From Shimia sp. (GTDB lineage Bacteria > Pseudomonadota > Alphaproteobacteria > Rhodobacterales > Rhodobacteraceae), in NCBI GenBank assembly GCA_024224295.1, contig JAAENN010000156.1, positions 62,001-126,000 of the forward strand: a DNA stretch of 64,000 nucleotides. The letters are read 5' to 3'. The position numbers and the translations under genes were made by a program. The stretch's first letter is position 1. The number at the start of each line of letters is the position of its first letter. The notes beneath the pieces were generated by a model. The model searched no databases, was not told the origin of the DNA, and saw only the letters and a list, made by a program, of their open reading frames with translations. This document shows positions 36,469 to 45,204 of the stretch, in pieces.

Positions 36469-37551
36469 TTAGCCCATCACGCGGTCGCGCTGGGCGCGGT
36501 ACACGCCTTCGGACTTAACCAACCAACCGGAAGACGCTTTCATGCTTTCTTCTACGGAGGCACGGACTTTGGCAAAGATTTCGTCGTCCATGTACTCGTC
36601 CAGAGTGTCTTTTGCGGCTGCGCCCATTGCATCCCAAACGGTGTCTGGGAATTCCAGAACCTTCACACCACCGGCTTGCAGACGCTGCAGCGCCGCACCG
36701 TTGTTGTTCAGGAACTGAGCCAGGTTCCACTGGTGAGTGGCTGCGGCGGCTGTTTCGATGATTTTTTGGTTCGCATAGGACAGGCCGTCGAATACTTCGC
36801 GGTTGGTCGCCAAAGTCAGAGCAGCACCTGGCTCGTGGAAGCCTGCAGTGTAGTAGAACTTTGTGATTTCCTGGAAACCGGCTTTCTCGTCGGCCCATGG
36901 ACCAATCCACTCGGTGCCGTCGATCGCACCAGAGGCCAGCGCCTGATACACTTCGGAACCTGGAAGGTTCTGAACAGATGCACCCATCTTGCCGAGCGCT
37001 TGACCGCCCATGCCTGGCATACGGAACTTCAGGCCTTGGAAGTCTTCAGGACCGGAGATCTCTTTGGAGAACCAGCCACCCGCCTGTGCACCGGTGTTAC
37101 CCGCCAGGAAGGATTTGAGGCCGAAGATTTCGCCCAGCTCATCATGCAGAGCCATACCCTCACCGTGGTGGTACCAGTTCATCATTTCCTGAGCGGTCAT
37201 GCCGAATGGTGCTGCGGTAAAGTACTGGTACGCAGGGTGCTGACCGGTGAAGTAGTAGTCAGCCGCGTGGTACATGTCAGCCTGACCAGCGGTCACCGCG
37301 TCAAATACTTCAAACGCGCCAACCAGTTCGCCAGCAGCTTTGATTTCGACGGTCAGGCTGCCGTCGGACATGGCGTTGATGGTGTCTGCTGCGTGCTGTG
37401 CCGCGTCAAACACACCCGCGAGGCCACGGCCCCAGGATGTCACCATGGTCAGGGTCTGTTTGCCGGTTGCATAGGCCGGTGCTGCCAGAGTGCTGGCTGC
37501 GGCTGCGGTGCCGCCGAGTGCAGACGTCTTTAGAAAAGAACGACGATCCAT
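36469..37551 (-). CDS. TRAP transporter periplasmic substrate-binding protein (DctP family, TakP-like)
   Basis: 360 aa. The N-terminus MDRRSFLKTSALGG carries a twin-arginine (RRSFLK) export signal. DctP fold: AAGELVGAFEVFDAVTAGQADMYH, NTGAQAGGWF, LKFRMPGMGGQALGKMG (with the conserved Arg that binds a carboxylate) and ALASGAIDGTEWIGPW. It resembles the alpha-keto-acid binder TakP of Rhodobacter sphaeroides, so a 2-oxo or hydroxy acid is plausible but unproven. First gene of the TRAP operon, divergent from a two-component system. Confidence 0.9.
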   Translation of the reverse strand: MDRRSFLKTSALGGTAAAASTLAAPAYATGKQTLTMVTSWGRGLAGVFDAAQHAADTINAMSDGSLTVEIKAAGELVGAFEVFDAVTAGQADMYHAADYYFTGQHPAYQYFTAAPFGMTAQEMMNWYHHGEGMALHDELGEIFGLKSFLAGNTGAQAGGWFSKEISGPEDFQGLKFRMPGMGGQALGKMGASVQNLPGSEVYQALASGAIDGTEWIGPWADEKAGFQEITKFYYTAGFHEPGAALTLATNREVFDGLSYANQKIIETAAAATHQWNLAQFLNNNGAALQRLQAGGVKVLEFPDTVWDAMGAAAKDTLDEYMDDEIFAKVRASVEESMKASSGWLVKSEGVYRAQRDRVMG

Positions 37552-37800
37552 GTAGGTCTTCCTCCCAGAATTTTTGTGCGCCCGGCTCTCCCTCCAGAGA
37601 CTCCGAGCGGATCGTTGAAGTGCGGCGAGCCTAGCCTTGCCCCTACGTAGAGGAAATACCCACTACCGCGTAGAAACCGGGCAAATGGCAAACTTTCTGG
37701 ACCAATTGGGAAGGTTAATTTTGGATTTACGCTGCCGAGCACGACAAAAAAGCTGAAATCTGCCTATGATTCGAACGCAAATTTCCGTAACGAATCGAAT
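37552..37800. promoter_or_regulatory. Divergent control region of TRAP genes and two-component system
   Basis: 249 bp between the binding-protein gene (minus) and the histidine-kinase gene (plus). It must contain both promoters, and is the natural place for the response regulator to bind. I cannot identify a definite repeat by eye. Confidence 0.5.
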
Positions 37801-39228
37801 ATGCGGCGCTTGTTGTCTCTTTTTCGACTCTCCTACGGGCAAAAACTGTTCCTTTTGGCAACAGTTCCTCTGCTTGTGGCAGTGGCAGGCATTTCCATTC
37901 TCGTTGCCAACCAATCGCGCCAATTGGCGGAACGCGAAATCCGCGCTTTAGAGGCGCAATTGATTGAGGCCAAAAAAGCAGAGCTGAAAAACTACATCTC
38001 TCTTGCTCGAACCGCTTTCGTCAACATCTACGGCCGTGCAGCACCAGATGACGAAAAGGCCAAACTCGCCGTCACACAAATCCTGTCCTCCATGCTCTAC
38101 GGGCAAGACGGCTATTTCTTTGTGTTTGACTATAAAGGCAACAATCTCGTCAGCCCCCGCCAAACCTATCTGATCGGCAAAAACTGGCGCGGCCTCACTG
38201 ATCTGAACGGCACCGAAATCACCGACCCGATGATTGAGATCGCGCGCACTGGTGGCGGTTATCACAGCTTTGATTGGGTGAAGCCTTCGACCATGGAAAC
38301 CGGACGGATGGTGACCTACGTGGTTGGTCTACAAGATTGGCAATGGCTTGTTGGCACCGGCATCTTTATCGACGATGTCCTCGAAAGTGTCGCTGCCGCC
38401 CGCGCGGACGTCGAAGAAAGGGTGCAGCGCACGTCATTCTATATTCTTGTCATCACTGTCGGCTGCCTCACCCTTGTCTTCCTCTCTGGCTTCTTCATCA
38501 CCGTACGCGAACGTCGCCTCGCTGATGCTAAACTCAAGGCCCTAACCCAACGGGTGTTTGACGCCCAGGAAGAAGAACGCGGCCGCGTTGCCCGTGAATT
38601 GCATGATGGCATCTCCCAACTTCTGGTGGGCGTCCGCTACGCTCTGGATAGCGCCACCCGCCGCCTCAAAAACAGTGACGAACGCGGGTTGGACTCTCTG
38701 GACAAAGGTGTGGAACATCTCTCCGGCGCTATTCAGGAAGTCCGCCGCATCTCCCGGGACCTGCGCCCGGGCGTTCTCGACGACCTCGGCCTTGGCCCTG
38801 CCCTGAAGGCTCTGACCGACGACTTCTCCACTCGCACCGGCATCGAGACCCATTTTAACACCGTTGTCTTCCGCAACCGCCTCGATCAGGACGCCAAAAT
38901 CGCCCTCTATCGGATTGCACAGGAAGCCCTGACCAACATCGAGCGTCACTCTGGCGCGACCACCGTCTCCATCGATGTGCGCGGCCATAAAAAAGGTGCG
39001 ACATTACGCATTGCTGACAACGGAAAGGGCTTGCCGCAAGAACGCGATCCCTCCGCCCGTGGCGGCTTGGGGTTGCGCAATATGCAAGAACGCGTCGAGC
39101 AGCTCGACGGCACCCTGCGCATTTTCTCCTCTCGCTCCGGCACGGTGATTGTGGCAGAAGTCCCGCTAAGCCACATCCTGACGCCCGAAACCGAGGGCAC
39201 TGACAAGACCCGAAAGGCCAGCGCATGA
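37801..39228 (+). CDS. Membrane sensor histidine kinase with Cache domain (NarX/HisKA_3 type)
   Basis: 475 aa. Transmembrane helices near residues 15-35 and 212-234 enclose a periplasmic Cache domain (about 40-205; includes GQDGYFFVFDYKGNNLVSP and TGGGYHSFDW). The HisKA_3 dimerisation domain follows, with the phospho-acceptor His268 in RVARELHDGISQ, then a HATPase with N-box EALTNIERHS and G-box DNGKGLP. Cache domains of this kind sense small carboxylates, in keeping with the divergent TRAP operon. Overlaps the response-regulator gene by 4 nt. Confidence 0.9.
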   Translation: MRRLLSLFRLSYGQKLFLLATVPLLVAVAGISILVANQSRQLAEREIRALEAQLIEAKKAELKNYISLARTAFVNIYGRAAPDDEKAKLAVTQILSSMLYGQDGYFFVFDYKGNNLVSPRQTYLIGKNWRGLTDLNGTEITDPMIEIARTGGGYHSFDWVKPSTMETGRMVTYVVGLQDWQWLVGTGIFIDDVLESVAAARADVEERVQRTSFYILVITVGCLTLVFLSGFFITVRERRLADAKLKALTQRVFDAQEEERGRVARELHDGISQLLVGVRYALDSATRRLKNSDERGLDSLDKGVEHLSGAIQEVRRISRDLRPGVLDDLGLGPALKALTDDFSTRTGIETHFNTVVFRNRLDQDAKIALYRIAQEALTNIERHSGATTVSIDVRGHKKGATLRIADNGKGLPQERDPSARGGLGLRNMQERVEQLDGTLRIFSSRSGTVIVAEVPLSHILTPETEGTDKTRKASA

Positions 39229-39875
39229 GTTCAGACACAAACATCAAAGTGATGATTGTCGACGATCACCCCATGGTGGCCGAGGGCATCGAATCCATTT
39301 TGGATAGCTATGATGACATCACAGTCGTTGGCACGCTCAGCAACGGCCGTGAAGCCGTGGACCAACTGCCTGCACTGCAGCCCGATGTGGTTCTGATGGA
39401 CCTTAACATGCCGGAGATCGGCGGGCTCACGGCCACTGAAATGCTGCTGGAGCTGGACCCGGATTTGCGCGTGCTGATCCTGTCGATGCACGACAGCCCG
39501 GAATACATCTCTACCGCTCTCAGCCACGGAGCCATGGGCTATGTCCTCAAAGACGTGCCCACTGACGAAATCAAAACAGCGATCGACGCGGTGATGAACG
39601 GCAAAAAATACCTTTGCACTGGCGCTAAAGGCTCTCTGGAGCCCTCTCAGGACGGTGCCCGCGAACCACTGACCAGCCGCGAGCAAACTGTGCTTTTGCA
39701 ACTGGCTCAAGGTAAATCCAACAAGGAAGTTGCCAACGAGCTCAACATCTCAGTACGCACAGTAGAAACCCACAGAAAGAACATCAAACGCAAGCTAGGC
39801 ATTTCGTCCACGGCTGGACTGACCCGCTACGCCATGGAGCACGGCGTGCTGCAAGGCACGGGCGTGCAACTATAA
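39225..39875 (+). CDS. NarL/LuxR-type response regulator
   Basis: 216 aa. Receiver domain with the phosphorylation site Asp59 in VVLMDLNMPEIGG, the conserved Ser/Thr region LSMHDS and Lys in YVLKD. The C-terminal LuxR HTH includes LTSREQTVLLQLAQGKSNKEVA and VRTVETHRKNIKRKL. Translationally coupled (ATGA) to the Cache-domain kinase, its evident partner. Likely target: the divergent TRAP transporter operon. Confidence 0.92.
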   Translation: MSSDTNIKVMIVDDHPMVAEGIESILDSYDDITVVGTLSNGREAVDQLPALQPDVVLMDLNMPEIGGLTATEMLLELDPDLRVLILSMHDSPEYISTALSHGAMGYVLKDVPTDEIKTAIDAVMNGKKYLCTGAKGSLEPSQDGAREPLTSREQTVLLQLAQGKSNKEVANELNISVRTVETHRKNIKRKLGISSTAGLTRYAMEHGVLQGTGVQL

Positions 39876-39925
39876 AAGATGCGCCGCCGCGAGAAGACCT
39901 CCACGGCGGCACCTTTGCCAACGGT

Positions 39926-40984
39926 CTAGTTGGGCAAAACCTCACCGCTGGGACGCGGCGTGGTATCGGTTTCAGGTGGTAGCACCGGATATACAACTTC
40001 CGGCAAATCGCCATTCAGAGATTGAAGGAACGCTTCTACCTTTCCCACTTCGCTTTCGGTCATTGCTTCACCCAATTGTGACTCCGCCATGATCGCGATA
40101 GCCTGATCCAATCGCCAGACCTTTCCTGAGTGGAAATAAGGTGCCGTCAGCGCAATATTTCTGAGGGGCGCTGCGCGGAACACATATTCGTCGTCCACGG
40201 TTTCCGTAACCACAAATCGGCCTTTATCGCCCTCTGGCAGAATTTCGGCACCGGGTCGTTCAATCAAGCCAAATGGATAATACCCTTCGCCACCCAGATT
40301 GACCCCGCTGTGACAAGACGCACATCCCTTGTCCATAAACAAAGAGAGCCCCTCTTTTTCTTCGGAAGACATGGCATCAGGATTGCCATTCAAGAAGGCG
40401 TCAAATGGTGACGGCGTGATCAACGTCGCTTCATACGCTTCAATCGCTTTGGCAAAGTTGTCAAAGGTCACGGGAGAGTCGTCCTCGGGAAACGCGGTTT
40501 CAAACCACGCGACGTACTGCGGCATAGACACAAGCGTGGCGATAACATTGTCCGGCGTGTTGGCCATCTCCACCCCCGCCTGCACTGGTCCCTTGGCTTG
40601 TTCCGCCAAATCTGCTGCACGACCGTCCCAGAATTGGGCTGAGTTAAAGACAGAATTCAAAACCGTTGGCGCGTTCCTCGGCCCCTTTTGCCACCCATGC
40701 CCAATAGATGTTTCTAGATTGTCATCCCCGCCAGTCGCCAAGTTGTGGCAAGAGTTGCAAGAAAACACACCGGATGCTGACATTCGCGGGTCAAAGAAAA
40801 GCGCTTTGCCCAATTCAATTTTCTCTGGCGTGATCGGGTTGTTGTTTACAGCAGGTACCGTCGAGGGCAGTGGCTCAAAGTAGTCAAACGCCTCCTCCCG
40901 CAGGTCATCTGCAAAAGCTGCCGGCCCCAGCAGATATGCAGCGGTCACCGCGCTGCCCGACACCAATTGTCTCACAAGTTTCAT
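39926..40984 (-). CDS. Diheme cytochrome c peroxidase
   Basis: 352 aa from the ATG at 40984 (GGGAGC ribosome site); an in-frame extension to 41059 lacks support. Signal peptide ends near AAFADD. Two heme-binding motifs, CNSCH (~80 residues into the protein) and CASCH (~220), and the DGRAADLAEQAKGP and PYFHSGKVW segments, mark the CcpA/MauG superfamily. It reduces periplasmic H2O2 with electrons from small cytochromes c. A second peroxide-defence gene besides katG in this window. Confidence 0.9.
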   Translation of the reverse strand: MKLVRQLVSGSAVTAAYLLGPAAFADDLREEAFDYFEPLPSTVPAVNNNPITPEKIELGKALFFDPRMSASGVFSCNSCHNLATGGDDNLETSIGHGWQKGPRNAPTVLNSVFNSAQFWDGRAADLAEQAKGPVQAGVEMANTPDNVIATLVSMPQYVAWFETAFPEDDSPVTFDNFAKAIEAYEATLITPSPFDAFLNGNPDAMSSEEKEGLSLFMDKGCASCHSGVNLGGEGYYPFGLIERPGAEILPEGDKGRFVVTETVDDEYVFRAAPLRNIALTAPYFHSGKVWRLDQAIAIMAESQLGEAMTESEVGKVEAFLQSLNGDLPEVVYPVLPPETDTTPRPSGEVLPN

Positions 40985-41073
40985 TTTTAGCTCCCAAAAG
41001 ACGACGCGCGTCTCGGACAGGATGCGCCTTTTCCGCTCGCAGTCTTTGATCAGGATCACTTTTTAGAATTATT

Positions 41074-41460
41074 CTAAATGTTATTCGCAGTTATAGCTTC
41101 ACCAAAAAACACCAGGTTCCCGTCCGCATCAATCACGTGAAACTCCCGCTGCCCGTACGCCTGATCAAACGGCGCCCTCACTCGGTCTTTCGGCAAACCG
41201 CTCAACACCACCCGCATATCCGCAAACAGCGCGTCTATCCCGGCTACATCGATGTAAAACGACATCTCCCGCCCCATCAGGTCGTCGCCTGAATCGACCT
41301 CAATCAATCGCACTGCAACCGCGTTTCGCCGCAAAAATGCGTAATTATCGGCCGTAAAACCGACCTCAAAGCCGAGCACATCGCGATAAAAGGCGATTTG
41401 CCGCGCTAAATTGCTACAGGGAACAAACGGTGTGATCTGATTCAGACTAAATTCGCCCAT
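41074..41460 (-). CDS. VOC-family (glyoxalase/bleomycin-resistance fold) protein
   Basis: 128 aa with two beta-alpha-beta-beta-beta modules: FVPCSNLARQIAFYRDVLGFEVGF in the first; REFHVIDADGNLVFFGE, with the typical D-x-D-G-N-x-(I/V)-x-F signature, at the end. Could be a dioxygenase, lyase or binding protein; no neighbour suggests a substrate. Cytoplasmic. Confidence 0.82.
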   Translation of the reverse strand: MGEFSLNQITPFVPCSNLARQIAFYRDVLGFEVGFTADNYAFLRRNAVAVRLIEVDSGDDLMGREMSFYIDVAGIDALFADMRVVLSGLPKDRVRAPFDQAYGQREFHVIDADGNLVFFGEAITANNI

Positions 41461-41518
41461 GATATTTCCTCAAATTTCGCAAGAACCCGCCACTCACGCA
41501 ATAAATGAAAAGTTTTCA

Positions 41519-41536
41519 CACCCGAAAGGGTGCTTT
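41519..41536. other. Short GAAA-loop hairpin upstream of the ilv promoter
   Basis: CACCC-GAAA-GGGTG followed by CTTTTCT on the plus strand. No plus-strand gene precedes it, so its role as a terminator is doubtful; it could block readthrough into the ilv promoter. Confidence 0.35.
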
Positions 41537-41552
41537 TCTGTGGATTTCGCGG

Positions 41553-41581
41553 TTGACGCCGCGATGCAGCGGCCATAAGGT
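41553..41581 (+). promoter_or_regulatory. Probable sigma-70 promoter of the ilvBN operon
   Basis: TTGACG (41553-41558) and TAAGGT (41576-41581) are separated by exactly 17 bp. Transcription would start near 41588, just before the leader peptide. Confidence 0.55.
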
Positions 41582-41624
41582 CCGATCCGAACACATTAAG
41601 TGACCCCACTTGAGGACATAAACG

Positions 41625-41672
41625 ATGCCAAGGCTAGTCGTCATTGTCGGAATAAGGCGCATGGGCCGGTAA
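41625..41672 (+). CDS. ilv leader peptide (15 aa)
   Basis: ATG at 41625 with GAGGA upstream encodes MPRLVVIVGIRRMGR and stops with TAA at 41670-41672. Six of residues 4-10 are Leu, Val or Ile, the end products of the pathway the operon feeds. This is the classical design for ribosome stalling in transcription attenuation. Too short for normal gene finding; identified from composition, position and the hairpins that follow. Confidence 0.8.
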   Translation: MPRLVVIVGIRRMGR

Positions 41673-41725
41673 CGGAAACCATAACGGTACCCCATGCGCC
41701 CTCGCTCAAAAGCGGGGGCTTTTTT
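41656..41725 (+). promoter_or_regulatory. ilvBN transcription attenuator
   Basis: Two mutually exclusive structures: GGCGCATGGG (41656-41665) pairs with CCCATGCGCC (41691-41700), and GCCCTCGCT (41698-41706) pairs with AGCGGGGGC (41711-41719) around CAAA and is followed by TTTTTT, a terminator. They share 41698-41700. The position of a ribosome on the leader peptide would decide which forms. The detailed order of pause and antiterminator stems is inferred, not modelled. Confidence 0.78.
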
Positions 41726-41759
41726 GTGTGAGCTAGTAATGTCGTCGGTAACGGAGAGA

Positions 41760-43517
41760 ATGATGACACGTCAGATGACCGGAGCAAAAATGGTAGTTCA
41801 AGCCCTGAAGGATCAGGGTGTGGACACAGTCTTTGGCTATCCCGGAGGGGCTGTCCTACCGATTTACGACGAGATTTTTCAGCAAAATGACATTCGCCAC
41901 ATACTGGTACGTCACGAGCAAGGCGCGGTGCACGCCGCTGAGGGCTATGCCCGCTCCACCGGCAAGGTTGGCGTGGCATTGGTGACCTCTGGCCCGGGCG
42001 CGACAAACGCTGTGACCGGCCTGACAGATGCTTTGCTGGACTCGATCCCTATTCTGGTTCTGACCGGTCAGGTGCCAACTTTCATGATTGGCTCTGACGC
42101 CTTTCAGGAAGCAGACACCGTTGGCATCACCCGCCCGTGCACCAAACACAACTGGCTGGCGAAAGACACCGACACATTGGCGGAAACCCTGCATCAGGCA
42201 TTCCATGTCGCACAGTCTGGTCGCCCCGGCCCCGTTCTGGTGGACATCCCAAAAGATGTGCAATTTGCCAATGGCACCTACACAGCGCCGGAGAAATCCG
42301 ACACCTCTATCTACGCACCGGAAACTAAAGGTGACATCACTGCCATCAATGAGTTGGTTGAGGCCCTGGAAAAGGCCGAACGCCCGGTGTTCTATACCGG
42401 CGGCGGCGTGATCAACTCCGGCCCCAAAGCCTCCAAGCTGCTGCGCGAACTTGTTGACGCGACCGGCATCCCGATCACCTCGACCCTGATGGGGCTTGGC
42501 GCGTATCCTGCATCCGGGGAAAACTGGCTGGGCATGCTGGGCATGCACGGTCTTTATGAAGCCAATATGGCGATGCACGACTGCGATTTGATGATCAACA
42601 TCGGCGCGCGTTTTGATGACCGGATCACTGGCCTGATCTCCGCTTTCTCACCCGGCTCCAAGAAGGTCCACATTGACATCGATCCATCCTCAATCAACAA
42701 GGTGATCCCGGCAGACATCCCAATAGTCGGGGACGTGGAAAGCGTTCTGACAGACATTCTGAAAGTCTGGAAAGCCCGTGGCCGCACCGTGAACCGCGAA
42801 GCCATTGCCAAGTGGCAAAGCCAGATCAGCGATTGGCGCAAAGTGGAATGCCTGAAGTATGTTCAAGAAGGCAAAACCATCAAGCCGCAGTACGCGCTGG
42901 AGCGTCTCGAGGCCCTGACCAAAGACCACGACCGCTACATCACCACCGAAGTGGGCCAACACCAGATGTGGGCCGCGCAATACCTGGGCTTTGAAGATCC
43001 CAACCGCTGGATGACCTCCGGTGGTCTCGGGACCATGGGTTACGGCACTCCAGCTTCCATAGGTGCGCAAGTGGCGCATCCGGATAGCCTCGTGATCAAC
43101 GTGGCAGGTGAAGCCTCCTGGCTGATGAACATGCAGGAAATGGGCACCGCAGTTCAATTCCGCCTACCGGTGAAACAGTTCATCCTGAACAACGAACGCC
43201 TCGGCATGGTGCGTCAGTGGCAGGAACTGCTGCACGGCGAACGCTACAGCCACAGCTGGTCCGAGGCCCTGCCGGACTTCGTGAAACTCGCCGAAGCCTT
43301 TGGCGCCAAAGGCATCCTCTGTTCCGACCCGGATGATCTGGACGACGCGATCATGGAAATGATCAATTACGACGGCCCGGTGATCTTTGATTGTCTGGTG
43401 GAGAAACACGAGAACTGCTTCCCGATGATCCCGTCGGGCAAACCGCACAACGAAATGCTTCTAGGCGAAGCCAGCACACAGGGCGTTATCCAAGCCGGCG
43501 GCGCAGTGATGGTGTAA
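41760..43517 (+). CDS. ilvB: Acetolactate synthase large subunit
   Basis: 585 aa from ATG 41760 (GGAGAGA upstream); the same frame is open back to 41694 but that part lies in the attenuator. ThDP-dependent enzyme condensing two pyruvates, or pyruvate plus 2-oxobutyrate, as the first committed step to Val, Leu and Ile. The catalytic Glu lies in LVRHEQGAVHAAEGYAR; FAD/central domain GARFDDRITG; the ThDP-Mg site GEASWLMNMQEMGTA with NNERLGMV. In the last motif Glu (GEASW) replaces the common GDASF/GDGSF Asp. The regulatory subunit is encoded two genes downstream. Confidence 0.95.
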   Translation: MMTRQMTGAKMVVQALKDQGVDTVFGYPGGAVLPIYDEIFQQNDIRHILVRHEQGAVHAAEGYARSTGKVGVALVTSGPGATNAVTGLTDALLDSIPILVLTGQVPTFMIGSDAFQEADTVGITRPCTKHNWLAKDTDTLAETLHQAFHVAQSGRPGPVLVDIPKDVQFANGTYTAPEKSDTSIYAPETKGDITAINELVEALEKAERPVFYTGGGVINSGPKASKLLRELVDATGIPITSTLMGLGAYPASGENWLGMLGMHGLYEANMAMHDCDLMINIGARFDDRITGLISAFSPGSKKVHIDIDPSSINKVIPADIPIVGDVESVLTDILKVWKARGRTVNREAIAKWQSQISDWRKVECLKYVQEGKTIKPQYALERLEALTKDHDRYITTEVGQHQMWAAQYLGFEDPNRWMTSGGLGTMGYGTPASIGAQVAHPDSLVINVAGEASWLMNMQEMGTAVQFRLPVKQFILNNERLGMVRQWQELLHGERYSHSWSEALPDFVKLAEAFGAKGILCSDPDDLDDAIMEMINYDGPVIFDCLVEKHENCFPMIPSGKPHNEMLLGEASTQGVIQAGGAVMV

Positions 43518-43520
43518 CCA

Positions 43521-43922
43521 ATGCGATTGGTGTCGATAATGGTGATCGCCTTTGGCATCGGTATTATCGGCTACCAGCTGGTACCAAAGCGCCCGATGCT
43601 GTTGGAGGTTGAATGGATGCAAGACGCGAACGTATGGAGAGCAAGTGAAATTGCTGCAACATCGGGCGACTACTGTATCTGCCCGCCTTATGAGTGCGCT
43701 TCGATGTTTGAAGCGACGCAAATAGTCAACGACCGCGAATTTCTCGGAAAAAACTCGAGGTATGTTTTGGCTTCATCGTCTGGACCAGTTTCCGCCGATA
43801 CCGAGCCAAAGCACGTCACCAGAATATCGTCCAAAAAGAAATGCTTCGAAAAGAACAAGGGCGATGAAGTCGTCTTCGAACTAAGAAAGGCTGGAGATAG
43901 CTATTCTCTCAGCGTTTACTGA
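43521..43922 (+). CDS. Unknown exported or membrane-anchored protein inserted between ilvB and ilvN
   Basis: 133 aa; starts 3 nt after ilvB and ends 11 nt before ilvN, so it is almost certainly in the operon. Residues 1-20 are a hydrophobic signal or anchor (MRLVSIMVIAFGIGIIGYQL). The rest is polar with four Cys (CICPPYEC plus two later), possibly disulfide-bonded in the periplasm. Codon use is less GC-rich than in its neighbours (many AAA, AAG, GAA, GCT). No recognisable domain; unrelated to acetolactate synthase. Possibly a recent insertion. Confidence 0.65.
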   Translation: MRLVSIMVIAFGIGIIGYQLVPKRPMLLEVEWMQDANVWRASEIAATSGDYCICPPYECASMFEATQIVNDREFLGKNSRYVLASSSGPVSADTEPKHVTRISSKKKCFEKNKGDEVVFELRKAGDSYSLSVY

Positions 43923-43933
43923 AAGGCAAACCC

Positions 43934-44497
43934 ATGGCTGCTCTAAAAATCAAAAAAGGCTCCACGAGCCACTCCGCTTACAACCTACGTCCCAACTTCT
44001 CGGACGAGGTCGAAACCCACACGCTGGCCGTGCTGGTGGACAACGAACCCGGTGTTCTGGCGCGGGTAATTGGCCTCTTCTCTGGTCGCGGCTACAACAT
44101 CGAAAGCCTGACTGTGGCCGAAGTGGACCACACTGGCCACTTGTCGCGCATCACGGTTGTGACCACCGGAACGCCACAGGTGATTGAACAGATCAAGGCG
44201 CAACTTGGCCGCATTGTACCGGTACACGCAGTCCACGACCTAACCGTTGAGGGCGCGTCTGTAGAGCGTGAACTGGCCCTATTCAAAGTGGCGGGTACCG
44301 GCGAAAAACGCGTCGAAGCTTTGCGCCTGGCCGACATCTTCCGCGCCAATGCTGTGGATAGCACGTTGGAAAGCTTTGTGTTTGAGCTGACCGGCACCCC
44401 CAGCAAGATTGATGCCTTTGCCGATCTCATGCGCCCTCTGGGATTGATCGAAGTGGCGCGCACCGGTGTCGCCGCCCTGTCGCGCGGCGCTGAATAA
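43934..44497 (+). CDS. ilvN: Acetolactate synthase small (regulatory) subunit
   Basis: 187 aa. N-terminal ACT domain (THTLAVLVDNEPGVLARVIGLFSGRGYNIESL) that binds valine for feedback inhibition, then the ALS_ss C-terminal domain (ELALFKVAG ... LRLADIFRANAVD). Length matches the IlvH/IlvN ~160-190 aa class. It activates the large subunit at 41760-43517. AAAGGC precedes the start. Operon ends at the terminator at 44519. Confidence 0.95.
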   Translation: MAALKIKKGSTSHSAYNLRPNFSDEVETHTLAVLVDNEPGVLARVIGLFSGRGYNIESLTVAEVDHTGHLSRITVVTTGTPQVIEQIKAQLGRIVPVHAVHDLTVEGASVERELALFKVAGTGEKRVEALRLADIFRANAVDSTLESFVFELTGTPSKIDAFADLMRPLGLIEVARTGVAALSRGAE

Positions 44498-44518
44498 CCG
44501 CTTAGGCATTACGCAGCA

Positions 44519-44548
44519 AAAAGGGGCCGCTTGGCCCCTTTTCTTTTG
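44519..44548. terminator. Bidirectional terminator after ilvN
   Basis: AAAAGGGGCC, loop GCTT, GGCCCCTTTT then CTTTT on plus; the minus strand continues with TTTTTGC, serving the convergent gene at 44577-44960. Confidence 0.85.
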
Positions 44549-44576
44549 ATGGATTGTCCGGATTGTTCCGGTTCAG

Positions 44577-44960
44577 CTAACTCACCTTGCGCGACCTTGC
44601 GGCCGCTTCTAGGTCAATCACGTTTGCCGAAGTCTTTGTGTCCTCCGCCGCGTCCGGTAGATGCAAAGCAGCTCGCAACGCGCGACCAACCTCTCCCGCC
44701 TCCACTGCCATCGCCGCCTGCAAAAGGTGCTCGGCCAAAGGTGTTCCCGGCGCTAAGCGACGCAGGTTCAACGCGCGCCGCTGGTGCCCAACCATCATAA
44801 CTTCAAAAATCACCAGATCCCCAGCTGCCAATTCCGCCGTATCGCTCCCCAAAGCAGACACGTCCGTCTCGGCATTAAAATACGCCAGATCCGCATGATC
44901 TTCACACCAAATAACCGCTGTACCACCTTTGCTGTCATGCCAAAGCACAACGCCATTCAT
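44577..44960 (-). CDS. Conserved roseobacter protein of unknown function
   Basis: 127 aa, MNGVVLWHDSKGGTAVIWCEDHADLAYF at the N-terminus, then a LxAGDLVIFEV segment. The first half looks like a small beta-barrel and the GxVxW...AVIWCEDH pattern recalls cold-shock/S1-like folds, but I cannot confirm that. No signal peptide. Convergent with ilvN. Function unknown. Confidence 0.7.
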   Translation of the reverse strand: MNGVVLWHDSKGGTAVIWCEDHADLAYFNAETDVSALGSDTAELAAGDLVIFEVMMVGHQRRALNLRRLAPGTPLAEHLLQAAMAVEAGEVGRALRAALHLPDAAEDTKTSANVIDLEAAARSRKVS

Positions 44961-45204
44961 TCCCTTCCCTCCCCTTAAAACTCGTTATGTCCCGTGCAAA
45001 GAAAAACTCGCCAAAAACACAGCTGGCTCATGCCCCAGCCTACAGCCTGTCACCCATCAACCTATGGCCATTTTTGTGTCGACCATATTGCAAGCTGGTG
45101 CCAATATGCGCCAAGGTGATGCCATTCAGCGTCCAAAATGACCGCCAACGGATTGTGCACACGTTCCGCGAGTCTTTCAATGACAAACACAGCCGGAGAG
45201 CCAA

